Shown: positions 25,101 to 38,800 of the stretch, piece after piece | How positions within the stretch are numbered: the first letter of the stretch is position 1 | Layout: each line of letters opens with the position of its first letter | From: Chaenocephalus aceratus | Taxonomy: Eukaryota; Chordata; Actinopteri; Perciformes; Channichthyidae | Direction: 5' to 3' | Assembly: GCA_023974075.1 (NCBI GenBank) | Contig: CM043801.1 | Span: forward strand, 18,594,281-18,658,280 | Length of the DNA: 64,000 bases | Notes under the pieces: model-generated | Told to the model about the DNA's origin: nothing | What the model saw: only the letters and a program-made list of their open reading frames with translations | Databases searched by the model: none | Position numbers and translations under genes: made by a program

Positions 25101-28100
25101 GCAATTTCTCTGAAGTGGCTTTCTCAAATGCTGTTGTCAGAGTTTCCAGGCTGCTGTCCAGCTCCTGATGGGGATGTGAAATGATACGCAACATTTAAAT
25201 AACCTGCAAATAAATGTAATAAAACAAAAATAACAGCGTGAAACCACACATTAACCTCTGTCTAGAAGGCACTCAGTAAGATCTACAGTTACGGGTAGGT
25301 CAACAAGCTAATAAAACACGTCAAAGAATTAAATAGAAATTGCTCGAGGAAAAGTGGATTATAAGATTGCCTATAAAAGTCACTGCCTCAAGTAGGAACC
25401 AATAGGACATTTACAAAAGACTACAGCCCCTAAGTCACATCAATAAAATGTGGGGCCATTTACACCAGAAGCGAACAACGTTTTATCTTGTTCAGCAGTT
25501 TATATGGCAATCTGTAATTTGAGTTTATTGCAAATGTAGGTAGAGAAAACTAAGAAAGGAAACATGATCTAAACAGACATACAGCAAGCTTTTTCCTGAT
25601 AGCCTCTAGTTTCTCAGCAGCTTCAGTCAGATCAGCGTTGGCCTGAGACAGACACATCCTCTTCATCTCTACCTCACAAGATACCTGCAGATAAAAGAAA
25701 ATGCACATAGACGCAAACACAGAGCAGTTTGACCCAAAGACAGCAATTATTTTGATGGAATCCCTAAAAAAAAACAGCATAATAAGTAACAAATATGTAA
25801 AAATAAGTGTATGTAGAAAATCACCAGGTCATTATTTCAGACTAAACCATAACCTGTAACATCAGTGAAAAACGTATGTGACATTAAAAACAAAACTTTG
25901 ATCACAAAAAATATCATGCACACAGTGTATATCTTACGTAAAAAAGCTTGTACTTACGAACATCTACCCAAAGCAGAAATATTTGGGGAAACAGAATAAA
26001 AACAAATCAACCACAAGAACACATTACTATATCCTGGAAATCATCACACACTGGCCTAGCGTGGATGACAGTAAATATGGATGACAGCCGGTTTCTATGT
26101 GTGCACCTCGTGGAAGCGAGTGATGTTGATCACCCAGGCACAGAGCCCTGCAGCAGCAGAGGATTTCTGTCGTACAAACTCGGGGTTGAACTCGGGGTCA
26201 CTGAGGTGCTCGTCTCTCACGCACCTCACCGTGGCCTCGGGGATGTGCTCTTTGTCAAAGTTCACCAGAGCCTGCAGGAAGTCATCCACCTGCACAAGCA
26301 GAGGTGTGTGTTGTGGAAATTGATAAGAAAAAAGCATTGGCAAGCTTCTAATGTAACAGTGTTTGCTGAAATCCGTTTATATACAGTAGAGTGCTTGTTT
26401 TTTGGATAAATTAAGGAATGACAAAGCAATCAATTCACCATTGCAAAAAATATGAATACACATTCACAATAACTATAAATATTGAATTCTTAGTTGTGTT
26501 GGCATCTCAGACGAGCGATGAGTATAAAAAAAAACAGTAAATCATTTTAAATGTGTTTTAGCAATGTTTTTTCTGCAGTAAATGAAATATATATGTGGGC
26601 TCTTTGGCTTCGCGTTAGCTAGCCATTAATCTAAGAAACACTACGAGGCGTCGCTGTGAAATATCACCTTGCTCATGACCATCTTGGAAGCCTTCCAGCT
26701 GCGATCTTTGGGGATTCGGCCTTGGGGAGACAGTAGCACCAAAACAGCTGCCGAGACGTTAGTGACAATAGCTGGAGGGTTGGGGAAAGTCCTCAGCTCC
26801 GTCAGGTTCAACTGAATAAGCACACACACACAAAACAATTAAAAATAAATCAATTGTGGTAACAGGATTTCAGTCTCTATACTGATGTGTATTGAGTTAC
26901 CCTGTTTAATGTATTGAGGGCTGTATTGGCTGCCTGTAGGGCTGGTTCAGCCTTTGCCAGGTCGTCCTCAGTCTCCTGTTGCTGTTTGGTCACTTTAGCT
27001 TGGATTGCTGCCACCTGAAGAAAACGAAAACAAAGACATACAAATAATTTGAACTCTACTTTCTACCTTTAATTAATTGTTGCACGTTTGACTATATATA
27101 TACTGTAACACTGAAGAAGTGGAATTCAATCCACGACTTTACATCTACATGTATGTACCAGTACACACACACTCAGTGTTACCCTTTGCTCCTCTGCATC
27201 TGCCACAGCTCTCTCTTGGTTGAGCCTGTCTGTCTGTTGTCCTATTTGATCCAAGAGAGCCTCTATGTCTGAGTTCCTCTGCCACAGCTCCACCTCCTGC
27301 ACTGCGAGCTTGGCTTTCAGATCTTCTACCTGAACAACGGAAAGGAAGGATATGAAAAAACATGAAAATGGTACACGGACTAAGGGAATAAAGGACAAAC
27401 AAACTAAATATATTGTCTGACCTGTGAGGCAGTCGTCTGAAGTTTCTGCAGGCCGTTTTCTAACCGCTCCATCTTCTGGATCAGCTCTGTGCGTTTTTTC
27501 CCCAGCAGGTTGCCGTACAGTTTCATGAACTCAAGGAAACTCTTCGGGGTGGTGTAGTTAAAGTGTTTCTCATTCTGCTGGTACTTTACACTCACCTGCA
27601 GCGTGTGGTTAAACAAGAAGCCGAGAGATGATGTCAGAGAAGATAAAAGAAAGAGCGGTTATCACCCATGATGCTTTGCAACAACTCACCTCATTGACAC
27701 TGGTGTGGGCGTAGGAGATGAACTCACTGATAGACGCCCGCACATTTGGCTGCACAGGATAAACACGCACAGAGATTTAGGGAATTATTAAATTGACCCA
27801 CATAGTTTTAGAGTGACCTCATTTTTCTTAATAGACTTCATTAACACACATATTCACGTTTATAGATACAACGGGTATACTACCCTTACATTTCCAAATA
27901 ATATTTCCACTATTAAAAAATGCATGATTTTGCTTTGCGTTGCTGTATAAGTGTGTGTACTGTATGTGTCAGAAGTATTGGGTTGCCGGGGCCGTTGTTT
28001 TTTTGCTGCCTTTAAGTTGGAGGCCTTTGGTTTTTATGTTTGGTCTGCATTTATGTATATAATGTGAACAATGTAATACAAATCTTAATGACAAAAAATC

Positions 28101-31100
28101 TATAAAAAATGCATGTTTCTATTCTTGAACTCCCAGAGGAAGTATTTCATATTTAAAGCAAATATGTATGAATGCTATATGAATGTGCACCTCCAGTCCA
28201 GGTATCTTCTCGATGAAAGTAGTGCTGACAGACTGCAGGGCGTGCTGAGGCCAGGAGTGAAACCAGTCTATGGCTGTACAATTAACCAGAGCCGGAAACT
28301 TCCTTGCACGCATCCTCAATGTGAACCCGACTGGGGAGAAACACAAGACAACCTGGAAGAGGGTGGTGGAAGTCATATTTAATAATCAATGATATGGGAG
28401 CAAGCATGTATACTACTACATGGACTGCATATTACACATAATACTGTTTCAGACCTTGAGCTGTCTTCGGATCCTCTCAATAAAGAAGCTCCAGCAGTTG
28501 TCTCTGCTATCTATGAGTCCTAATCCTCTCAGCTCCATCCGGATGGAGGTCACAATCATATCCACCTCTTCATCACTGAACAGGTCTGGAATATCCCCTA
28601 AATAACACAGACAATGCAAGCTCAAAATTAGAATTTGTTCCTATTTACAGTAAAAAAGGTGAATACAGAACTCAGCAGTGTTCAGTGGAGTTGCTTTCAG
28701 CTGGTTGCAACAGTTTCTCCCTTTAATATTTCACCTGATAGAGTCAATTGCTTTTGTGTGCTTAAACTAGCGGGGAATAACGAACACCAGTGTGATTCTG
28801 GTGAGATTATGACCATCCTGGCCAAGTTACAGATTACAGTTTATGGATTCAACTTGTGTTCACTTGTATTGCCCACTGACTGTAAAGGTACTGTATGCTA
28901 GCGGCTAAAGCTCAAAAGGTCATACAAAATACACTTGTGTTTATTTGGACAATATGTGTAATAAAATAAAAAAGTGAATTAGAATCAGTCGGTTTAACGT
29001 GGGGAATGAATCATCATTATCCCTGCACCACTCTATTAAGGAAACATATAATTCAATGACACATTTTGACAAGGTTTCTGGTTCCATCCCCTTTCCCTTA
29101 CATATATCCAACCTGTGTATCACTTGTTTTCGTACACTGCTAAAAAAAAGAAATGGGGCTGGAGCCATTTTTAACATGGACTGTATATGCCGATGGTATT
29201 CCCAAAAGGAAAGTATGCTCACTTTAGCTTTTAACACACTGATGAAGACTTCTTTGCTCATCAACATAAAAGGAGTTTAACCGTGTAACCGCACCTGAGG
29301 CCAGCATATCGTTGATGAGCACCAGGAAGCGTTCGTCTGGAATCTGGGCGTCTGTATGCAGGAACACTGTCCCAATATTCTTCACCCCCACCTTTATATA
29401 CAATGCTGCGATATCACTCTGGAGATCCGGGACAAAGAACATGTAAATATGTCATGCCACAGGTTTACTTACATGAAGTCATATCAAACAGTGGAGTGAC
29501 ATTGTGTATCTTTTGTGCATATTTGAGGTTTGAGGTTTACCTTGAGGTCATTGATTCCATAACCTTTCCGAAGAGTGATTTGGAAAACTTCCAGTGAGCT
29601 GAGGAAAGCAGCCAGCCGACAAAGACTCTGCTTCCCGCTGCCCCCGACCCCCACCAGCAGGGCGTTACCATAAGGGGCCTCCAGGATACGACTGATGCGA
29701 CACCTGAGCACAAACAACAGAATTAATTGTGTGTCTATGCTCTGTGGTTTACATATGTGCTAATCTGTGTAAATCCTCCCTGGTGCATGTTCTTGTGTTA
29801 TACCAATTATTCATGAAAATGTCTCTGCGTGTGTGACTTACACATGCTGGATGGCTTCTTCAAACAGTACCAGGTCCATAACGGCATTCAGCTCATTATA
29901 ATGCTCCAAAGCATCAGCCAGCGTCTTCTGGAGTTTCTCCCAGTCTGAAGCCTGACAAGACGGGCAGATAAACAACATGTAACTCTCGAGTGAGGGCAGC
30001 AGAGTCGAAGTGACTATGTGGGAACTTCCAGATACGTAATTAAATGAAGTTCCTATCAAGACTTGAGTTGATTAACTTCCAATTCCAACCCCACCAAGAA
30101 AAGAAAGGTAATTAGTTTTGCTAATGACAGTGCATTCATTCTCATTTATCTTCTGACAGATTAGACGTGACAGGAGAATATGTGCCATAAGGTTTTTCAA
30201 TATGTGAGCGACTATAGTCTGCATACTAAATTGATCAAAGTCAAAAACAATTAAACTTACATATTTTATTACCATGGTTAATAAAGAATAAATGGATGCT
30301 TGATGGGAGCAACATTGTGTATAAATCGGAACTAGCTTGTGATGCTACCTGATGGTAGCGCGGCTCTCCCACTCCCAGAGCAAAGTGACAGTACACCAAA
30401 GGCTGGTGGATGAAGATGGACTCGTCTAATCCCTGGAGGAAACGGGCAGACACAGATATATGAAAAAGGCAAGGCAATTCTAAACTGCCCACATGGCTAT
30501 AAAATAAAAAAGTATTTGTAACTATACAGTATGACATACTAAAGATTGCCTAGAAACAGAATCTGTGTTTTTCATATTTTTGGATTTGGGGGTGTTGCTG
30601 TGTTTCTTTGAGTAAATGTATTTGAATTGATGGTCGGTGGTGAATACAACATATTACATTTACAGGATTTTCTTGTTTTTCTAAACATTATTCACCCATG
30701 TCATAGAAAATCCATCTTCCCAAACACACACATTTGACCACAGAAGATGTAAATGTACAATTATTGACAACAATATAAACCATAAAAGAAACATAAAATA
30801 TAGAAAAATGTGTTGAGAAATAATAGAAAACCAAGAAAAAGAATAGCAAAATAAAGAAATACAAATGCTATTCAGAGATTACTCTAAACAAGGGTTACTG
30901 GAAGAGTAATTCAAGGAAGTCACACTTAAATGTACTCAAAAATGTCAAGCAAAGGATATTGCTTTATTTTTTGTTATTAAGATTTGTATTACATTTTTCA
31001 CATGTTATACATAAATGCAGAACAAACATATACAGGCAGCAGCAGACTCACACACACATGCCTACATACACCTGCGTACACATTCATATATACATCAACG

Positions 31101-34100
31101 CAAAGCATGTAGATACACATTTACAACAAACACATCATATACACGCACATGTACACATATACAAATATACTTCCTGTCCCTCCCTACAGTGCACCTTTGA
31201 TATAGGCCAAGAAGATGTGCCACACTCCATTAGATTTGCTTGGGACATTATTTACCCTGGCGATCATCATTTCAAAGGCCGCAGTCTCTGTCATGAGTTT
31301 GAGCCATTCTGTAAACTCTGGCTTATGTGCGCTCTTCCAGTTGCGCAGGATAAGCCTGGCAGCTACAATAAAACCTCTTAAAGTCAGTTCTGCTTTAGTA
31401 AGGCCTGGTGGCACAAGAGATTAGTCCCCCAGCAAAACAGAACTGTGGCGATTCTGGTAGAGGTTTTCTGAGCCACACTTCACGGTTTTTTAATACCACC
31501 TTCTAAAAAGGCAGTATCCTTGGGCAATCCCGCATAGAGCACGAAGAAATGTGCCCATTTCTCTATTACATTTCCAACATTTATTGTCCTGAGCCATTTG
31601 AAAAAATGTCAGGGGTGTAAAATAATATCTATGCACAATTTTATAATGGATAAACTTGCTTCACGTATCCCTTGTAGCCCAACCTACATTCGAGACTATA
31701 TCCTGCCATAGATCCTCCCTAATCTCACTACCAAGATCTGTTTGCCATATCTTTCTCAGGGCTTCACAAAGTCTACTTTGAATATGTGACATTTTCCTAT
31801 AGAATAGTGAGGCAGAGTGCAGAGTATGGGGAGAATTGAGACACTTTTGAATCTTATTCTCTTCTTCCTCATCCCTTGTCAGTCCAAATACCGAACCAAC
31901 GCTGCTGTAGATATTTCCAGAAATCCCCTTTATGTACATGTATCCCTTTCGCCAACCATGTATGCCATAAAAATACCCTTTTCCCTATACAGATTGAGTG
32001 TCACAGTCTGCTCCATCTTTCACCAGTAGTTTTCCATTCACCTGTCTCACCTGTTAACCACACCCACGTTTTTGCTCACTCTCTTTCTCTTCTGCACCCA
32101 TTAGCTTCACTGCCAGTATTTAAACCCTCACCAGACACACACCCGTTGCCAGATCGTACTTTGCCTTATGCTAGTCTTTCACGCGTTTGTCATCAGATTG
32201 CCTACCCGGTTCCGACCGTGCCTGTCCCCGACCTGCCTGCTCTGCCTGATCCCTGATCCTGCCTGTCCTTGGACTATCCTGCCTTGCCTGCTGTCTGACC
32301 CTGCCTGTACCTACGCTGACCGCCTCGCCGGCTCCCTGACCCTCTGCCCGGCCCTGACTCACCTTCTGCCCGCTGTCCTCCGGTTCGTTTGCCTGTACAT
32401 CATCCGGTATTCCTCTGCTCTGGTATTATTACCAATAAAGTACATTACCAATACTCCGTGGTTTCTCGAGTGCTGCATTTGGGTCCTTCATAAGATTGTG
32501 ACATTGAGGGGATGTTCCATATGGAGGATTACATTTGTTTGTATTGTGAGATGCCCAGAATCTTGTGTGCCCTTGCCCATGCCCAATGGGAATGTTGTAA
32601 AATCAGATTTCCTCCCTGTTTTGCTGCGTTTTTCTGGGATAACAGTTCAACGACCTTAGCCGGTGCTGCAAGTGCCCCCTCCATCATCACCCACCCAGGG
32701 TTAAACCTATAATTAGTCCAGTGTCTTGCTATTTTATTAATTTCAAATGCTATGTTGTATAATTCCATATTAGGGAGGCGCTCAGTCAGTAGGGGCATGG
32801 ACTGGGAGCTGTAGGGTCGCCGGTTCAAGTCCCCGACCAGACCTAAAATATGGAGTGTGGAATGCTACTTGGAGAGGTCCTAGTTCACCTCCTGGGCCCT
32901 GCCGTGGTGCCCTTGAGCAAGGCACCGGACACCCCCCTTACTCCCATTGCTCCCAGGGCGCTGTACAATAGCTGCCCACTGCTCCTAGTACTAGACTCCT
33001 GGTACTAGGATGGGTTAAATGCAGAGAACAAATGTCACTGTGTGCTCTGCATGTGTGACCATTACAGAGGGTTTCATCCCTCCCAATTCTATTCTATCTA
33101 GTCCACCACTATCTCTTTATCTCTTGGGGCAAAGAGTTTTTTCAGAGCAATTCTGGGCTTTTTTACATTCCATAAAAATTCCCTAATCAGCTGATTATAT
33201 TGTTTGAAGATTCCGTCAGAGATGGTTACCGGTATCATCATATACATATAATTAAATTGTGGGGCATCCACCATCTTAATAATATACATTTTCTCCAATA
33301 AAGTGAGATTTATCAATTTCCATTTTTCCAAATGTGCCATAATTTATTTATTTTAATTAGAGGAGTCATATTAATAGAGATTATATCTTCTAGCCCTGAA
33401 CACAACCTGATTCCAAGATATTTCATTCCAACTGGGATCCACTTAAAATGGAATGTTGACACCGCTGATTGGTTGCATCCAGTCGATATGAGCATACATT
33501 CAGATTTCTGCCAATTTATCTTATAGCCTGATATTTTCGAAAAGGATTCAATTGTAGATAGAACATTAGGGATTGACGAAATAGGGTCCTTGATAAGTAA
33601 TAAAATATCGTCCGCATATAGGAACATTTTGTGTTCCCTTTCCTCCTGTAAAACTCCTCTTATACCAATTTCTTCCCTGATTGCGGCGACCAGGGGTTCC
33701 AGAAGCAGAGGACTGAGAGGATCTCCTTGTTTGGTCCCACATGTTAGTTTAAAGAATTTCGATATCACCCCATTAGTTGTTACTGCTGCCCTTGGGTCTG
33801 AATAAATTACATTTATTCATTTGATAAAACCTTCTCCAAATCCAAATATTTTAAGAGCATACCGCAAAAAGCCCCACTCGACCCTATCGAATGCCTTTTG
33901 GGCATCCAGGGAGAAGGCAGCTATTGGCGTGCTTTCATCCCGATTACGCTGCATAAGGTGTAACAATCGTCTGATGTTGTCTGTGGATGATCTTCCCTTA
34001 ATGAATCCTACCTGGTCTGAGTGTATTACGTTTGGCAGAATGCTTTCCAGACTCTTAGCAAGAACCTTGTTGTGTCTCGTCAAATGTGTTAGTTATGTTT

Positions 34101-35799
34101 ATATATTTTGTCTGTCATTTTCTGTTTTATTGTGTACTTACCTCTTGTCTTTCATTTCAGGCCCTGTTTTCTTCCTCCCCCTGTGTGTTTTTCCCGCCAT
34201 CATCAGTGTCTGCCCCACCCCTGATTGTTTCCACCTGTTCCCACTCACCTCATGTTTAAATAGTCCTGTCTCTCCCCTGTCCTGTGTCAGTTCGTCTTGT
34301 TTGTTTCCTTGAATGGTCGTGCAAAGCCTCAACTCAGAAAGGATCGCTTTCTCTCATGTCTGGTTTTGTTTCTTTTGTTAGGCTTAAGTTTTTATTAAGT
34401 CCTCTTTTTGTTATGCTAGTTTTTTCCACCACCTACTCTGTAAAGAGGGATTACCTGAACTGTATAAATAAATATAATTTTTTTTATATTCAAGACTTTG
34501 TCTCTGGGTCGTGCATTTGGGTTCATCAGTTTGTGTCGAGGTCCTGACAAACCTTCGTCAGAATTTTGCAATCCACATGAATCAAACTAATAGGCCTATA
34601 GCTTCCTGGTTCAGTGGGGTCTTTATCCTTTTTAGTAATTATAGAAATCAGAGATTCATAGGATATTGCTTTATTAAACAATAAAGGGTTTCTGATTTTC
34701 TGACTGGTAATGGAGTGTCATTTTACGTTTACCAAGAATAGGGTCATATTGTTCATTTCCCAATGTCTTTAAAGATAAAGGCGTTGCTGTATGTTCCCTC
34801 TTTCTTACCTCGAAATATCTCTTGCCAGTGTCCAGCAGGATTTTGGTGAAGAGTTCCACATCTTTCTCTTCCATCAGTTTGTCGGAGTAGACCCTGGAGC
34901 TCTCATGCAGCCACAGGTTCACCAGGTCTGTGGGGTAACGGATACTCTCCGGCAGGGCAAACAGGATACCCTACAGACCAACACACATGGAATCAATAAT
35001 CACATGATTCAGAAACACACATTTCCTTCTCTTCATCTGAATAACTGCATACCTGGAAAATGTTAGACAGGTCTCGCAGGTTGAAGATGTAGTGGAAGCG
35101 TATCGCTGTGGGGAGGAAGTTCTGGCTGATTTTTTGGTGCAGACAGATAGCTGCCTGGATGAGCAGATCCAAAAGATGGACGGTTGTATAAGTGGTTGGA
35201 TAGATATTGGAGCAGAGAAACAGATGGTCATTACTATGGATAGAGTGGTACACTGATAGACCAATAATGGTTTTAATGTAGATAAATGCAGCATACTAGA
35301 GGTGTACCTGCATGAGGGTCCCCACTGAGCGAGAGACCCCGTAGCTGAATCCTCCCTGCAGGAAATGAGCTGACAGGATGCTGGAGAAGATGGTGGCTAA
35401 TCCATCAGCACTGGGAAAGTGTACTGCAAACACTGAGAAATGCCTCTGAAAGGTGTAAAGAGAGATTTGAAAATGACTTGCCACCACTCGGTAGTATGAC
35501 TGGCATGAATTCAACATTTAAAAAAAAAAAATTCCTCTAACTACTTTTTAAATGTAACTAACTATTAATTAGATAATTTTATCATCAGTTATTAGCTTTT
35601 TAGAACATGCTTACATCACCCTCATTTTTTATAGATTGTTTATCTTTTCTTTTTAACTTAATTGCGTCTTCCTTTCACGGCTGATTAAACCCATTATGTG
35701 TTCATTTGCACGTGATAAATTACTTTGTAAAAATGCTTAAAAATCTAATTAAGTACAGTAATTGCAGTAGAAAGAGCAATGGTGATAATAATTTGTGTG

Positions 35800-35831
<32 letters not shown>

Positions 35832-38800
35832 ACATGCCTGTAGTCGGGGGTTGATAGAGAAACTCCCTGATGTTGGGTTCATACAGGTGATGTACTGGCA
35901 GTTATGTATTTCCTTTAGGACCAGGCGTTGTCTGTCATACCTACAAAAGGTGTAGTACAACTCTTTACTGCACAGTATGCTCTTACATACAGATGTGAAT
36001 GTGTATCTCTACTAGACATTCATGTAAAACGGTGTGTTTCCTGTCTGTCTTACCAGTGGTTGTAGTCGAGGTGCTGTCGTATGAGTGTGTGCGGCTGGAC
36101 GGTCCCATAAACATCGACCTCTGGCATGTTGAGGTCGTCTATGAAGTAGATGAGTCTCTTAGCGGTGGGGGGAGCAAATTTACGACCAGCTTTCTTCTCC
36201 AGGGGTTTCTCCAGGACACCTGAGGTCCATATACAGTAATGCAGAAGACAGTCGATGAAAAAACCTGTGGGCTGTGCTCGCAGCAAATGACTCGTCATGA
36301 GTAATGTATTGCAAAATGCAGTCTGCATCAGAAATAGATAATTAAAAAACAAGAATAAATCATGTTTAATAAATCAAGTGTAATGAATGCAATGTAATTC
36401 AAGGAATATTAAAGGGCAAACGCAGTATGGTATTACAATGAGATTTCAAAACGCTGTTACAGCAAGCTTATTTGTAGCCAAGACTTATATTAACTTACTT
36501 ACTTTTCACTTATATTACATGTCACTTGTTAGACGCTTTTATCCAAAGCGACTTACATACTCAATACTGTGGGCAATCCCCACAGGAGCAATTTGGGGTG
36601 ACTGCAGTGGGGTTTGAACCTGTGACCCCCTGATCCGAACACCAACGCACAACCCCATATATAATACATCTTACCTAAGTAAAGTAAAGTACACATATAA
36701 AAGAGATTTGAAACAGAGCAAGGGCATTTAAAAATGTTATTCTACTTGAAAAAACAATTTCCTTTTACAGGAATAATTTAGATACGTACATCACTGTACT
36801 TTTCGAAACCCCCACTGGGCCATGAAAGTGTGTAAAGTCAATGTATTCTTAGTAAGCACAAAACTCCAGTTTCCTTCTGTGATCCTTACGCTGCAGCATG
36901 GCCGATGTGGTGTAGTAGTTGAAGGGGACTTTAGCCACTATGAAGTCCTCCTTCAGCTTGGCCACTTTGTCTGACACCAGGATGGTTTTACCCACTCCTG
37001 CGTTGCCCACTAACATGATAGGTTTTCCTCTGTGGAGCAGCAGGTCCATGAAGTAGGTCAGACAAAGGGTTTCTGGAGTGTGGACCAACACAGTCTGAAA
37101 CACACATACGCAGCAGGACCTTAATGAAAGAACTGTTCAATTAAGTATGAGCATAGTGTAAAGTAATTCTGTTCTTTGTACACACATCATTACCTGCAAT
37201 GGTACCTCAGGCTCTAGCTCAAAGGGCAACATCTTCTCGCTCCAAGGGGTAAACTTTTTTGTCTCAGAGTCAATGAAATAGTCGAAGACAGTGCCCTGGG
37301 AAGGAAACTTCACTGCCCTCATCTCTTTAGACCACCAGCGGCTGAATTCTGCACGGTAGTCATTCAGCTGGTTGTTGGGAAAATATCATAATGTGACAAA
37401 TTAATCAGATTTTAAATAGTGCAATAAAAAGAAGTAAGCTTTTCAAGAGAGCATTTAGTCACCACACACATGGTCCTGGAAGAGGGCCCCTCCAAAGGCC
37501 CAGACACAAGCGAAGACAAAGTAGATCTCATAAAGTTCTCGCGGTGAGTCAGGAGGAGTGTTGTCCTCTGTCAGCAGGCAGTCCAACAAGGAACACAGTG
37601 TCTGATTGGCCAACACACATACATCCGATTGGTCAATACATCGTAACACATTGCCCTTTTTGACAATATGCAAAAACACAACTTCCGGCTAAAAAGACAG
37701 GATGTAAATGTTTGTCTGACAGTATAGGTGAGATACACAATGAGCATGGTGTGTGCTCACCTGCACCATGCTGCTCTCTGGTATGGGAGTGATGGTTTTC
37801 AGGTTGCAGCGCACTTGTTCCAGGCAGTACGGCACATACTTATCGAACAGAATGGTTAAATTGGCTCGCTCTGATTGGGCCTGTCTGGTGTCTATCCAGC
37901 TTGTCACATACCTGGATATACAGCAAAGACATCAGGTGTACACTTTCAGAAAAGCAAGGGAATAAGATGATGATTTCACAAGTGTGCTTTTGCGTGGCTT
38001 ACGAGCTCCAGCCAAGATCTTGAGGGTTGACAAAGAGTATTCCTGCCCTAGAGACAGTAGCTGGAGTGGCTGCCTTCAGATGAGAAATCTCAAACAGTAG
38101 ACGCATCGAGGAAGATAAACTGATCCTCTCATTACTGGCAAGAGTCAGAACCTGGGAAAAGTAGAGGAACATGAGGTTGTGTCCAGCTTAAGCATTAGGT
38201 CAAACATATAAAGCAGCGAAGTGAACAGCACTGACAACAAATAATGTTAACATTGTTAATCCAGGGCTTTCTGGATGAGGATGAAAGCCTATTAAATCTT
38301 TGCATGAAGGACAACATTCTGCATTACAAGAATTAAAAAAATAGAGCAAAAGGTGCACTCTGACCTTATTGTCATCCATGACTGTGTTGAGTGACTCAAT
38401 CCACATAGGGTCAATATCCCCATCCAGAACAATCCATTTGGGTCCATCATGGCCCACTGAGGTGAGCTCTCTCATGGTAGAGGAGAACAGACCTAAAGCA
38501 ACGAGTCAAATAAACAGTGGCATATCAATACCAGCACTATTACATGGTCCTATACAAGTATCACAGTTGTACAAAAGCAGACTCATGTAATGCAATCATA
38601 GTAATGTATTCCACATCAACATGATATAAACCAGAGCTAACTCTGAACCAGAAAATGTACTTTGACAAATTCTAATTAATTCTGTGAGTAGGCTTTTGAA
38701 TAAATTATGGTTTTGACACCGAAAATAACTAATTCTTGACAGTGACCCACAAGCTGCAGAAAAACACTGGCTCCCTTGAACAGTGTGTTAAATTCCGTGT

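Larger units (their letters stand above)
30955..34800 (-). mobile_element. L1/Tx1-like LINE, 5'-truncated, carrying three nested insertions
   Basis: Reads on the minus strand from about 34800 to an A-rich 3' end near 30955. Coding remnants: [20 protein letters not shown] (split by an insertion), [62 protein letters not shown] (YADD box), [24 protein letters not shown]. Inserted within it are a solo LTR (31999-32503), a SINE (about 32772-33077) and a second solo LTR (34068-34549). It occupies nearly the whole dynein intron 30433-34808 and starts within about 20 bp of exon 54's donor. Confidence 0.85.

Noticed and set aside
32171..32659. Pro/Cys/Leu-rich open frames at 32.2-32.7 kb
   Set aside because: They fall in the solo LTR, whose CCTG-rich composition lacks stops.
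32822..32832. Possible tRNA gene (B box GGTTCAAGTCC)
   Set aside because: No cloverleaf closes and a SINE body follows; it is a tRNA-derived SINE head.
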